Origin: Dillenia suffruticosa | Lineage: Eukaryota > Streptophyta > Magnoliopsida > Dilleniales > Dilleniaceae | NCBI GenBank assembly: GCA_033439265.1 | Contig: JAVTVX010000019.1 | Coordinates: forward strand, 15,960,039-16,024,038 | Reading direction: 5' to 3' | DNA: 64,000 nt | Shown: positions 11,863 to 22,486 of the stretch, one piece after another | How the letters are laid out: each line of letters starts with the position of its first letter | Position numbering within the stretch: the first letter of the stretch is position 1 | Notes under the pieces: model-generated | The model's input: only the letters and a program-made list of their open reading frames with translations | What the model was told of the DNA's origin: nothing | The model's database searches: none | Position numbers and translations under genes: made by a program

Positions 11863-14393
11863 GTATGTATATGGTTGCTGTCCACTGCCTTGATCTTCTT
11901 CACTTATTCTCTGTCAATGTTTGTCTTCCCACGTCGCCTCTCTCTCTCTCTCTCTCTCGCAACTTTTTCTTAAGGGAATTTCTATTTATTGCAGAGTGTT
12001 GCAAATTTGTAGTTCCTAGGAATTGTCGAAAATGTCTGGTTTGTCTTTTTTGGGGCTTGGGTATTTCTGATGATAATTATCTATTTTGGCATGAGGAATT
12101 GAATTCTGATAGAAATAAAAGATTTCTTTTTTTTGAATTAGAAATAAAAGATTTTTTTTTTTTTTTTTGAATTTGTTCGATCTTCGATGGCATCATTTCT
12201 CTTTTTCATGATTTGGGTTCACCATGGACAGAGTGGCCCTGCCTTGATTTTCTAGAGTTGAATATGACATTTTTTTTTATTTGAATGGTTGATGCCAAAT
12301 TAAAGTAGGGTCATCTCATGAAACAAGTATGCCACAATCAATCTCTGAGAAAATTAGGTCACTTTTGGTTGGAACGAATAACATTTTTTGGCCTCGAATC
12401 TGTTACTCTATTGATTGGCTGCTTAGTTTGGGTTGCAACTTTGAGACATGTATTGCATGATTAGAAAACCTTATAGATTAGTAATTTGGGCTTCTGGGTG
12501 TAATTTATGAACTCCAAATACTTTGCTGATGGTAATGAGAACTCATTTCTGTGGAAGATTCCCATTCTCAGCTTCTCTAAAGTGGCATGGCGGCATTATG
12601 TTTTGCTTGCCTTTATCCTGCTGTGAACCGGTCCAATCTCTTAGTGTAGACTTACCCCAAACGAATGTAATGGACTTATATGTTAGAATTTTTTAAATTG
12701 AATAGAATTACTTTATCACTGCTTCCTAGTTCAATCAATGCTCTTCTTGTGCTATAGGTGTTGTTTTGAGTTGCAATTTATGTCCCTTGCTAGGGCTTCA
12801 GTGTTCATTAAGATATATAATGCTGAAGATAAAGCGCTTGTTTTGGTGTCAATTGTAGAAATTGAATTTTTTTATATCCTTCCTTTTTCTTTGGGGGGGG
12901 GGGGTGAGTGTTTGGTGATACCACTGCCCAAACGGACTGCAAGAAGGACAATCATGGTGTAATTTGAGCTTTGGTGTTTCTGTATCAACCTTGACATTTA
13001 AAATCACGCCCATTATGATGGTGCCATCCCAAATGGCATTTTTATCTGCAGATTGGGTAGAGTTCATAGTCAGCCGGCCAGGAACCACAGAACATATTTT
13101 AGAGCCTTATTTTAGTTTTAATCATAAATTTTAATGATGTCTTTTCATCAAGACCAATATCGAAGGATTGTGCAAGTTTTAATGATCCGATCACCGGTCA
13201 TAAGAAAATATGATCTATCTTTGTGTAATAGTACTACTAACTCTCCTTTCTTGGTGAGGGAAATTTTGAACTTTCATATTAAGGGCAACGCTTGTAGTGA
13301 AATTGCATTTCATTGTTGAGAACAGAAAAGTCTAAGAAATTTAAGCTGCAAATCTCAACATGCATTTCGGGGTTGTTGATTTTTCGGGCCATTGATCAAT
13401 TGAGGATCATTTGGTAGACCTATAATATGTGATGAAATTTGATAAGACTAAATATAAATTAGACCCTACCTTTGTTAGACAACAAATTATGTGATATTAA
13501 ACCTTCCTGCTTTAACTGAAGTATCATAAATGCTATAAATGGAATCCACTAATTGTAGGAGACAGAAATGAATCTCGATAAATGGTAGTTTTCTTTGAAG
13601 ATGGGTGTATGGTGGAGGGGGTCATATTATCTGCTGAGAATTAGGATCCAGAGGATCTTGTACTCTAGTCTCAGTTACTATTCTAAATCAAAAGGTTTTG
13701 GGAAGGAGACTTGGATCCTACTCACTTTTCTTTACAATCCACTAGCTATTATTTTGCTTTTGTTGAGGAATGTTGTAGCATATCTAACAGAAATAGCCGA
13801 CAGCTATGGTAGATCTGGGGGCAGTATGGATGTAGACTTTATTTCCTGGTACCAGAGCTTTGCTTGAACTTCTGGACCTTTATTGTTTTCTCTTTATTTT
13901 TGTTTTTCTCAAAGCTTTTTGCAATTTCTTTTCACATGGGACTGAAGAAGTTAAAGTGGCCTGCAGTTTGTTGATAACATTCACAGTGGGCGCTTGGGGA
14001 CTAGTGTCATATGCTAATGAAATAAGTGGGATTAGAATATTGAGTACATGCATGAAGGAGTGCATACTTTTAATGTCTTAGTTGATGTTGTAAATCTGCA
14101 CTAATTTTCAGTCTGCCATGATTTATAAACTTAGGTTTTTCTGCCTTTGCGTTGCTTTCTAATAGGACTATGTTCCTGTTAGCAATAAGCAATATTGCTT
14201 GATCTATCCATTTTGTATGCTAATGTTTTTCTACTGATTTTGAAATGTTAATGAAACTTGTTATTACTGGGTTGTCCATGTAAAGACTGTTAAAGAGTTT
14301 GCAGTAACAAGACAGGGTTGTCCATGTAAAGACTGTTAAAGAGTTTGCAGTAACCAGCCCTTCTTCGGTTCGTCTTGGTGACTTTCAAGAGTA
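11863..14393 (+). other. Probable 2.5-kb leader intron
   Basis: T-rich DNA between the donor at 11863 and acceptor candidates at 14292-14356. It holds poly-T runs near 12151 and a G run near 12893. Its open frames are short and unlike known proteins. The leader-intron reading is inferred from the donor and the absence of an upstream coding start. Confidence 0.4.
14269..14360 (+). repeat. 46-bp tandem duplication carrying a splice-acceptor-like site
   Basis: Two near-identical 46-bp copies start GGGTTGTCCATG at 14269 and 14315. Each ends with GAGTTTGCAG/TAAC, a possible 3' splice site. They lie 60-130 bp upstream of the probable start codon at 14421. Confidence 0.85.
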
Positions 14394-14420
14394 TTGTCAA
14401 TGTGCCAAGTTATATTTCTT

Positions 14421-16626
14421 ATGGCTTCAAGTGAAACTATCGATGTCCGTGAGCATGATAAAATTGTTGATGCAAAGAAGGGGAAAGTCCAATGCCGTTA
14501 TTGTGGGAAGGTTGTGAGTTGTAGATTTCACCGTCTAAAGTACCATCTGGGAGGCATTTGTGGAGATGTAAGACCATGCACAGGAGTCCCAACAAATGTT
14601 AGCGAAAAATTTAGAAGCATGATAATGAAAATGAAAGGTGATCATCTGAACAAAGAGCAAGGTGGGTTAGGTGGTGCTTCACATAGAAATTTGTCCAAGA
14701 TTGTTAATAGAATGAAGCGTACTCTGCCGCAGGCTGAAAGCTTTGAAGTGGAAAGAGAACACGCTTATTTGTCCAGTGGAAGAGGGGGATTTAAAGCACC
14801 TGTAAACAGGAATAAATTTGGTGACAAAAGACATCCAGAAATTGATGGGTAGATTCTTTTACATGACAGGTGTTGATCTTAGCGCTGCTAAATCTTCTAG
14901 CTTCCAAAAGTAATTGATGGTACAATTGCTTTTGGTTACAGAAAATACACAACTCCTGGTTTACAAGAGCTTAGAGGTGAGGTTCTCCAAGAAGAAGTTA
15001 ATGAGATGGAATCATATGCGAGGCATATTAAAGAATCTTGGCCACACACTGGCTGCAGCATTGTGTTGGATGGATGGATTGATAAAAAGGGTTGAAAGCT
15101 TGTCAATTTTCTGGTAGATTGTCGGAAGGGCATGATTTATCTGCAATCGTCTGATATTTCGGACTTAGTTGGAGATGTTGATGGCTTGTTGTTATTCTTT
15201 GAGGGAGTTATTAAAGAGGTTGGATTTGAGAATGTGATTCAAATTGTTTCAGATTCCACATCAGATGATATGGTGGCAGTAGGCAAGCAGTTGAGGGAGA
15301 AGCATTGCACCATCTTTTGGACTGTAAGTGCGTCTCATTGCATAGAGCTCATATTAGACAAAATTGCTGACATGGATCTCACTAGACCAATATTAGACAA
15401 GGCCAAGTCTATTACGAGGTTCATTCATAGATACAAAGCAGTTTTAAAGCTAATGAGAAATCATACTTGTGGCCATGACCTTTTCAAGCCCTCCAAATGC
15501 AAGTCAGTTATGCCCTTCTATACTCTGGAGAACATGGTGAGAGAAAAGGAGAGTTTACAGAAGATGTTTATCTCCTTTGAGTGGGTAACTATGAATTTGG
15601 CTTCTACAACTGAGGGAAAGAGAGTAGCAGTTATCGTGGATGATTCTTGTTTCTGGTCCGGAGCAAAAGGAGTCTTGAAAGCAACTGTTTCATTAATACA
15701 TTTGATGCATATTATTCACAACAGTGATAGACCATTAATGGCATATATATGAGATGATGGATCAAGCGAAGGAAAGAATAAAAATGAAATTTAATAACAA
15801 GGAAGCTGACTATAGAAAGTTCTGGGAAGTGATTGATGGGATCTGGAACCCCTATCTTCACAGTCCTCTCCATGCAGCAGGTTATTATCTAAATCCCAGT
15901 TATTTTTATTCTGGTAATTTCTTCATCCATGCAGAGGTAGCTGCAGGCCTTTTTTGCTGTGTTGTCAGATTGACTGCGAATACTAGGATTCAGGACATTA
16001 TAGCAAGACAGATAGATGAATATCGAGAAGCTCAGGGTTCCTTCAGAGAAGGGAGTTCTGATGATCAAAAAAATGCTTTTCTTCCAGGTTTGGCAACTCC
16101 TTTCAACATCCTTTAATTCATTTACATCATGGATCTCATTTTGAACTAGTCTTTGGCCAACTCTCTGCTATATATTTATATTCCTAAATATTAAATTGTA
16201 GCTGTGTGGTGGTCCAACCATGGGGGACAACATCCTGAATTGCAAAGAATGGCCATTCGGATTTTAATCCAAACTTGTGATGGTGCCTTGAAGTACAATC
16301 TGAACAGGACTTTGGCTGAGAAGCTGCTTACAAAGGGAAGAAACCAGAAAGAGCAGCAACGGCTGATGGATGAGGCTCGCGTTCATCATAATCTTCATTT
16401 GTGACTCTTTGAGACTGATTTCAACAGTGGCCCTCTGTTTGGGAAGATTGAACCTATGGATGATTGGATTGTCAATGAAAACCAGAGTTTCACCAAAGTG
16501 ATAATAATGGAGGGACTTAGATTGTGGAGAAAAGCAGCAAAAATCTTCCAGTCAGCTGAAGCTCTGGCTGATTGAGAGCTTGATGATAATACTCTGAGCA
16601 AGAGTAGACCACCTCTGAGGTTCTAA
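14421..16626 (+). pseudogene. Domesticated hAT-transposase-like gene (BED, DUF659, hAT dimerisation), decayed
   Basis: The start is taken at ATG 14421 (MASSETIDVREHDK), just before a BED zinc finger (CRYC...HRLKYHLGG, about residues 20-50). A DUF659 region follows (LDGWIDKKG, FENVIQIVSDS, FWTVSASHCIELIL), then a hAT-type domain (FWEVIDGIWNPYLHSPLHAAGYYLNP) and the C-terminal dimerisation part (WWSNHGGQHPELQRMAIRIL). An intron at 16088-16201 joins CCA-G to CT-GTG-TGG in frame. This layout is that of plant BED/DUF659 proteins, nuclear DNA-binding genes derived from transposase. Breaks: opposite frameshifts near 14850 and 14911, TGA at 15093, a 2-base loss in a TA run near 15750, TGA at 16402, and TGA near 16573. 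No terminal repeats were seen, and a promoter-like leader suggests a former host gene. Confidence in the family is high, in inactivity moderate to high. Confidence 0.85.
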
Positions 16627-17556
16627 ATTATGGAAGCGAGTGTCTATTTTCTTCTATGGGAAGGTATTCTCTCATTTCATGCTTATAACTGTTAATGGTC
16701 CTCTAAAAGTATCTGTAGTTGGGGAGATCTAATCACCTGTTTCTTTTTCTTTTCTTTGCCTTTGTAAATTTCATGGTTGGGTTGGCAGATTATGTGCCTG
16801 AGACTACAAATGGAAAACAAAGAAAGAGAGACATAATCGTGAACTCCTCTTTCCATTTGGTTCTGTGCATTTTTATGATTCATATCTTGGAATCATTATT
16901 ATAACTTTTTTATATGAGATGATGTTTATTTTTTTTTTTTTTTTTTTTCCTTTCAACTCTATGCTGCTTGCATCCTTACTGGAGGTTTTAGGTTTAATTT
17001 TTGGAAGCAACCTCTTCTTAATAAAACAAAGGGAAGGCTGTCTACATATTTTCCCTTTGGACACCATGTGTTATTGGTATGCTTTAAGCACCGGGTGAAC
17101 CTTTTTTGAATCATAAATGAAATTTCCATTAGAATACCCCGGAGAGAGGATTCTGTATCGGTTCTCCTTCATCACCAAAATCACTGTTGGAATGATCTTT
17201 TATTCCCAAATTTGGGGGATGTAGAACAATCAGGACTTGGGGAGTTTATTTTAGAGGCTTATTTTTTTTTCTTACTTCTTGTACGATATTTAGTATTTTT
17301 TGGTCAGTGCATTGTAATCAAACTATACTCTAGAAGCAGTCTCCCTTACCATCCTTTTGTGTTATGGATCTCAACTATTTACAAAGATTCGAGTTTTACT
17401 CTTCTAATTTCTTTGTCATTTTGTTCATAGACTATTTCTTAGTTTCTCTAGCTCTCATTGACCTGTGTTTGCAGCAATGAATTTAGTAAATCAAAGCAGT
17501 AACCTTTTTCAGCAAAGAATTATATTTCAGGTTTTTCTAACAAGTAATATGCATAT
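16627..17556. other. 3' flank of the hAT-derived gene
   Basis: No further coding sequence recognised. It contains a ~19-base T run at 16930-16948. The gypsy element starts at the end of this stretch. Confidence 0.5.
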
Positions 17557-17745
17557 TGATAGAGCTTAAATAAGTGTAATATTTGTGATTGATTTTGTAT
17601 TATTTTTGAATAAATATTATACTAATATTTATGTTTTGTGACATTTGATTTAGGAGGAGACTTATTTTGGAAAATGAAGAAAAATGAGCTAAATTGGAGC
17701 AATTTTGTAAAGTATGGAAATTGGACAGCAATGCTCTTTCATTAG

Positions 17746-17759
17746 CACGTGGGCACGTG
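17746..17759 (+). promoter_or_regulatory. Paired G-boxes in the 5' LTR
   Basis: CACGTG at 17746-17751 and again at 17754-17759, separated by GG. G-boxes bind bHLH and bZIP factors. The pair is about 285 bp upstream of the LTR TATA element and is unchanged in the 3' LTR (22676-22689). Confidence 0.6.
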
Positions 17760-18042
17760 GATTTCAAGAGGCAAGTAAGAGGTTTTGAAGATTTACTGCA
17801 GTAAAAATTTCCTTTCCTAGTTACATATTCAAGAGGAAGTTGGGATGGAATTGAAGATATTGAAGAATTTTATTCCATTCCTAATATTTAGGAAAAGAAA
17901 TTTTTAAAGATGTAAATTTGTTAGATATTATGTTTTAGGAATTTTACTTTTTACTTTTTACTTTCTTTTTATTTAGTAGTTATTAGGATTAGAAATATTT
18001 ACTTTTTACAAATAGGAAAAATCATATGTTCTTTAGGGTTTC

Positions 18043-18064
18043 TACTCCTATATATATAGGAGTA
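18043..18064 (+). promoter_or_regulatory. TATA element inside a 22-bp palindrome (LTR promoter)
   Basis: A perfect palindrome with arms TACTCCTATAT and ATATAGGAGTA has TATATATA at its centre, the likely core promoter of the LTR. It is also present at 22973-22994. Confidence 0.6.
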
Positions 18065-19028
18065 TTCCATACTTTTTGGAGGAGAACCTTGGAGGAGGCA
18101 GCCGGGCAGCCCCTTGGGGGCAGCACTATTCACGTCTACAGTAACAGCCTCAGCCGGGGGAGAAACTCTTTGTTCTTTTCTTCATTCCTTAGGAGCAATA
18201 AATCCTTTTTTATGAGTTTTCTTTTTATTATGCTTTGTTTTTAATTTATTTTTATAGTCAAAGGATTATTGAACTCTTGATGAATGATGATTGTGAGATC
18301 TAAATGATCTTATTTGCTTGATATTTGTGGGTATTTATTTAATCTCTATGCTTAGTGTTTATGATTGTTTTGGGATTGTTAAATAGAGGCATATGTTTGA
18401 TAACCCTAGAATAGTCTACAACCATTTAAAAATAGCAAGATTTGTGTATTTTTAATGGAGTGGTAATTGACATAATTTTATGGCCTCGCAAGCGGTGGGA
18501 TGTATGTCAAGAGATTAGGTAATCTAATTTAAATAAATCCAGGTTGGAATTTACTGATTAGAATTGGGTCTCTCTAGATCTTAATGTTGTCAGAACATTA
18601 AATCCAACGAGGGTCTCTTGGGTTGTCTTTCGATTAGGGAAGTAATTAACGATGGTATCTTGATTACCGAAAAAGTACGGAGAGATTGGTCGTTTCGTGG
18701 TACTTAGCGGCTATAACCAATTTATTCGCATAATATCGAGTAATTTTTGTATCGATGATCAATCAAATATATCAAGATGGAAATAACTCCTTTGGCTAGG
18801 TTTTCTCTCATTGATATCCATTCTTTTAATTGGCATTATTTAGTTGTTTTATTTTAGTTAATTTATTTATTTTTGTTAGATTTAGATCATCTCTCAAACC
18901 CCCATATTTTCATTTTCCTTGAAAGAGATAAATCCGCCGTTCCCTGTGGATTCGACCCTGCTCACCCTAGACTCGTCTTAGTGAAGTAGGTAATTTTATT
19001 TTTGGTTGTTTGACGACACACCAAATTT

Positions 19029-19046
19029 TGGCGCCGTTGCCGGGGA
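19029..19046 (+). promoter_or_regulatory. Primer binding site, tRNA-Asp
   Basis: TGGCGCCGTTGCCGGGGA, 5 bases after the LTR. It is complementary to the 3' end of plant tRNA-Asp(GTC), which ends in GGCAACGGCGCCA. Confidence 0.85.
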
Positions 19047-19170
19047 ACGGTGTTAAGTGATTTATTTCTTTTAAGTTTTGTTTCCTTTTTATTTTTGGGA
19101 CTAATATTTGCAGTGAATTTATTGAAAGTTTATCAACGACATTGAAGAGAAGGATTTTAAACATTCGGAC

Positions 19171-19887
19171 ATGGCCAGTCTTATATTGAGACTCCCTCTT
19201 TTAATCAAATATATCAAGAAGGATTTTAAACATTCGGCTATGTTTCCTAATTTTAATGAATATGCTTTTTGCAGTGATTTTTCTAATATTGAGACTCCCC
19301 ATCAATTTGGAATATGGCAAGATGTTCCAACAAGGGTCAATGAGGTGAGTAGTTCTTCTCTTGAACATAAAATAGATTCCCTAATTTTTATTGTGGAAAG
19401 ATTTGTTGTAGGACAAATCCAAGAAGTGAAAGCATGTGGTATTTGCTCGAACATGGGGCATCCAACCGATAAGTGTCCCATTCTTTATGATGATCCATAT
19501 TCGAACCCCTACAACCAAGGATGGTTGGATCAACCAAACTTCAGTTATGGAAATTGGCCACAAGAGTTCCAACAACCACAATACCGACCACAATTTCAAT
19601 CTCAGCAACCCTCTTCAAATCAAGGTACGTCTTTAGAAGAAATTGTTAAAAGTTTGGCTAACAGCACTCAATTGTTTCAACAGGAAACCCAACGGTTACA
19701 ACAGGAAAATCAACGATTTCAACTAGAGACAAGAATCAGCATCCAAAACTTGGAAAATCAGGTGTCGCAACTGGCAACGACCATAAGTCGAATGGAGAAA
19801 AATAATGGGAAGCTAACCTCTCAAGTAGAGATCGACCTGGAAAAAAATGTGAGTGTTATGGTGGTCAAGAATAAAGGGAAACTGTAG
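19171..19887 (+). pseudogene. Truncated gag of the gypsy element
   Basis: A 238-codon open frame. After a short N-terminal part it goes straight to a linker and a CCHC knuckle, CGICSNMGHPTDKCP (about residues 88-102). A Gln/Pro/Asn/Tyr-rich stretch follows, then a Gln/Glu-rich coiled coil. The main Gag capsid domain expected before the knuckle is missing. The words AAGGATTTTAAACATTCGG (19150 and 19217) and ATATTGAGACTCCC (19182 and 19289) each occur twice here, marking a local rearrangement that may have removed that domain. The protein may still bind RNA but should not build particles. Confidence 0.8.
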
Positions 19888-19992
19888 GACAACTCATCGA
19901 CAACTGAAGGAGATAAAGTGGCCGAATAAACCAAAGTATCAATATTAAATGAATCGGCCACGAAGGTAAGTGAGGAACTGAACAACTCAAAT

Positions 19993-20292
19993 TTGAAACT
20001 AACTATCTCTTCTCCTTTTCCTGGTAGGTTGGCATATTCCGAGGAACAAGATGATGAGAAGGAGATGGACTTCATTGTTCATGACTCTTTTGTGCAAAAT
20101 AAATTGAATTTTGTGATTGAAGAGAATTTTACAAATAATTTTGCACAATGGGATAAATTTTTTCAAGACAAACTCTCATATCGAAAACAATTTATGGTAG
20201 GCCAAAAAGTCATTTATTTCAATTCAAGATTGAAATTCATGCCAGGCAAGTTAAAGTCAAAATGGACCGGACCGATGTTTGAGCGAAGTTGA
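19993..20292 (+). pseudogene. Deletion junction: gag tail joined to integrase C-terminus
   Basis: The first part (SSPFPGRLAYSEEQDDEKE) is the gag C-terminal or protease-linker signature of Athila-like gypsy elements. The second part (FMVGQKVIYFNSRLKFMPGKLKSKWTGP) is the very end of a gypsy integrase. In a full element several kilobases of protease, reverse transcriptase, RNase H and integrase lie between them. The junction falls around 20065-20110. The 100-codon frame is open but is a deletion product, not a functional enzyme. Confidence 0.8.
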
Positions 20293-20484
20293 AAAGAGAA
20301 GATCATGTCGAGCCAAAGACATGAAACAAAGGCGCTTATTGGGAGGCAACCCAATACTTTCTTTATTTTTATTTTTATTTTTATTTTTGTTTATTTATTC
20401 TCATTTATGTTGATTTGATTTAGTCTTGATCCTTGATTTAGGTTTAAAAAAAAAAAAAAAAAAAATTCAGAAGCGGTCATAGTA

Positions 20485-20836
20485 TAGGGCGTGCCCACGC
20501 CCTAACTCCTACCCACATCTGCCCATATCACTCCCACTGGCAGACGTACTCCCACGATAGGGCGTGACCACGCTCTACGATCCGTCCACGTCTAGCCCTT
20601 CGACTATTAGATAGACAGAATCTCACTTCATTTAGGGCGTGCCCACGCCCTAAAATCAACCCACTTCTGAAAAAAAAAAAAAAAAAAAAAGAAAGAAAGA
20701 GAGAGATAGAGGCGAATTTCACTTCTATTTTAACACTTGCATTTTATTTATTTATTTTTTTTAGGGTTTCTCTCTCTACCTTGAAGCCTCAATAATAGAC
20801 CGAAATGCTTGATAATTACGGTGTGCCCACGTCATA
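20485..20836. repeat. Four dispersed 20-bp palindromes
   Basis: Copies at 20485-20504 and 20633-20652 are identical (arms TAGGGCGTG and CACGCCCTA with a CC spacer). The copy at 20558-20577 has two changes, and a weaker copy lies at 20817-20836. GC content is far above the surrounding DNA, and each can form a 9-bp hairpin stem. Confidence 0.8.
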
Positions 20837-21006
20837 GCTCTTTTCTCGAGTTCGTTGGAATTGTTCCTCCATTCTCCACTCTACCCTAGGGGAGTATTGT
20901 TCTCACATTTCTCTTTTATTTCTTCGTTATTTGTTATTTGTTCTTTGTTTTTTTTTATTTGATTTATTTATACATTTTTTTTTATCTCTCTTAACTTGAG
21001 CATACA

Positions 21007-21040
21007 TTGAGGACAATGTATGATTTAGGTGTGGGGGGAT
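21007..21040 (+). promoter_or_regulatory. Second polypurine-like tract inside the gypsy element
   Basis: TTGAGGACAATG...TTAGGTGTGGGGGG closely matches the motif at 22453-22484 that precedes the 3' LTR (TTGAGGACAAG...CTAGGTGTGGGGG). Confidence 0.6.
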
Positions 21041-22471
21041 ATTAGGTGTTTTTCTCTTTGTTTTAGTTTTGACACTATATTTGTTTTTTTTATTACATTA
21101 GTTTAAATTTTGTTCCTTCAAAAATGAAAAAAAAATGAAAAAAAATTGAAAAAAAAAATTCCAAACTTTCTTTGTTGATGTATGCTATTTGGTTGGCTAG
21201 AGATATATGAAAAATGGCTTGTATCAATGGCTTTTGTGCTTGAAATGGCTTCTCATGTCTTTAATAGTTTTCTTTGAATGATGAACATATAAGATTTGAC
21301 ACAAACCCTACTTAAAAAGTGAGGTTTTGAGCCATAAACGAGCAAATTCATTCTTTGTGCTCGAGATTATTTTTCTTGATGAGTGATTATCACACTTGGA
21401 TTGCACATTCTAGAACTTGCATTGTTATGCATTTCGAGACCACATATAGGATTTTATGCATTGAAATGACAAAGGCACTTAGGTTTTACCCCATTTTTGG
21501 CTTTCTTAAAATCCATACCCTGATTTCATAAACCCTTAGTTACCCAATTTGAGCCTTTACCTTTTTTCTTCTTTAAAACCCACTCAATACAACACCTAGC
21601 CTTTGATTTTAGCCTTCGTTTCAAACCCTAGTACCAAAGGTATATATATTTAATTGCATGATTTTGGTTTTATATTCGCCTCAATACGAAGATGATGATT
21701 GAAATTTTGATGTTGACATTTTCATGAAGATGATATATGTTCGAAAAAAAAAAGCAAGAGAAAACAAAAAGCAAGAAAAAAAAAAGAAAATGCTGAAAAA
21801 AAAGAAGAAAAAAGAAAAGAAAAAAAAAGATGAGAAAGAGAAGTATTGTATTTTGATTGAAAATTTATTTATACTTCAATTATGAAAAATTGAGAAATCA
21901 TTTGACATCTTGTATATTGTTTGCTGTTGGCTATATATTTGAAGAGCAAGAAGTCAAATTTTGTTTATTGATTGCTTGAGGCAAAGATCAATCGATGTTA
22001 TGAGAATTATGTAGTTAATTATATATTTCTTTTGGTACGTTTTTAACCTTTAAATATCCCCTTATCCTACCCTTTTACCCAAACCCCATTACAACCAAAT
22101 AAAAGACCTTTTGATTGATACATGAAATTCTAATTTTTAAGTGGTGGAGATTTGATATATTTGCAAGCATATGGTAATGTCAATTCCAATGTGTTGATTT
22201 GAGTGTTGTTGAAATATTCTTCACCCTTTCGAGTGCATTAGAGTGATCCCTTGGAGAGGATTGTCGAATCTTGCTGTTTTGATTTCATAAGTGACTGTTG
22301 AGACATGTGGAGGTTGTTTTAGTGCAGAATGCTGTAAAATACTTGTTGTTTCGATTGTGTTTTTGGTTTGACTTTTATAGTTATTGTTAACTTGGACGTT
22401 TGGAAGAAAAAAATAGGTTTGATAGTTTTAATTTTATTTTAGTTAGAGATACTTGAGGACAAGCATCATCT

Positions 22472-22486
22472 AGGTGTGGGGGAATT
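22472..22486 (+). promoter_or_regulatory. Polypurine tract of the gypsy element
   Basis: AGGTGTGGGGGAATT lies directly before the 3' LTR start TGATAGAAC. Confidence 0.75.

Larger units (their letters stand above)
17557..19023 (+). repeat. 5' LTR of the gypsy element
   Basis: From TGATAGAGCTTAAATAAG to TTTGACGACACACCA. It is identical in length to the 3' LTR at a constant offset of 4,930. Confidence 0.96.
20293..22471 (+). other. Long non-coding 3' region of the gypsy element
   Basis: About 2.2 kb without coding potential, with A and T runs (20446-20465, 20669-20690, 21745-21835). It contains four 20-bp palindromes and a duplicate polypurine-like motif, listed separately. Confidence 0.7.

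Noticed and set aside
18026-18244. Identical 72-codon frame in both LTRs of the gypsy element (also 22956-23174)
   Set aside because: Its conservation follows from LTR duplication; the frame overlaps the TATA region and leader and resembles no protein.
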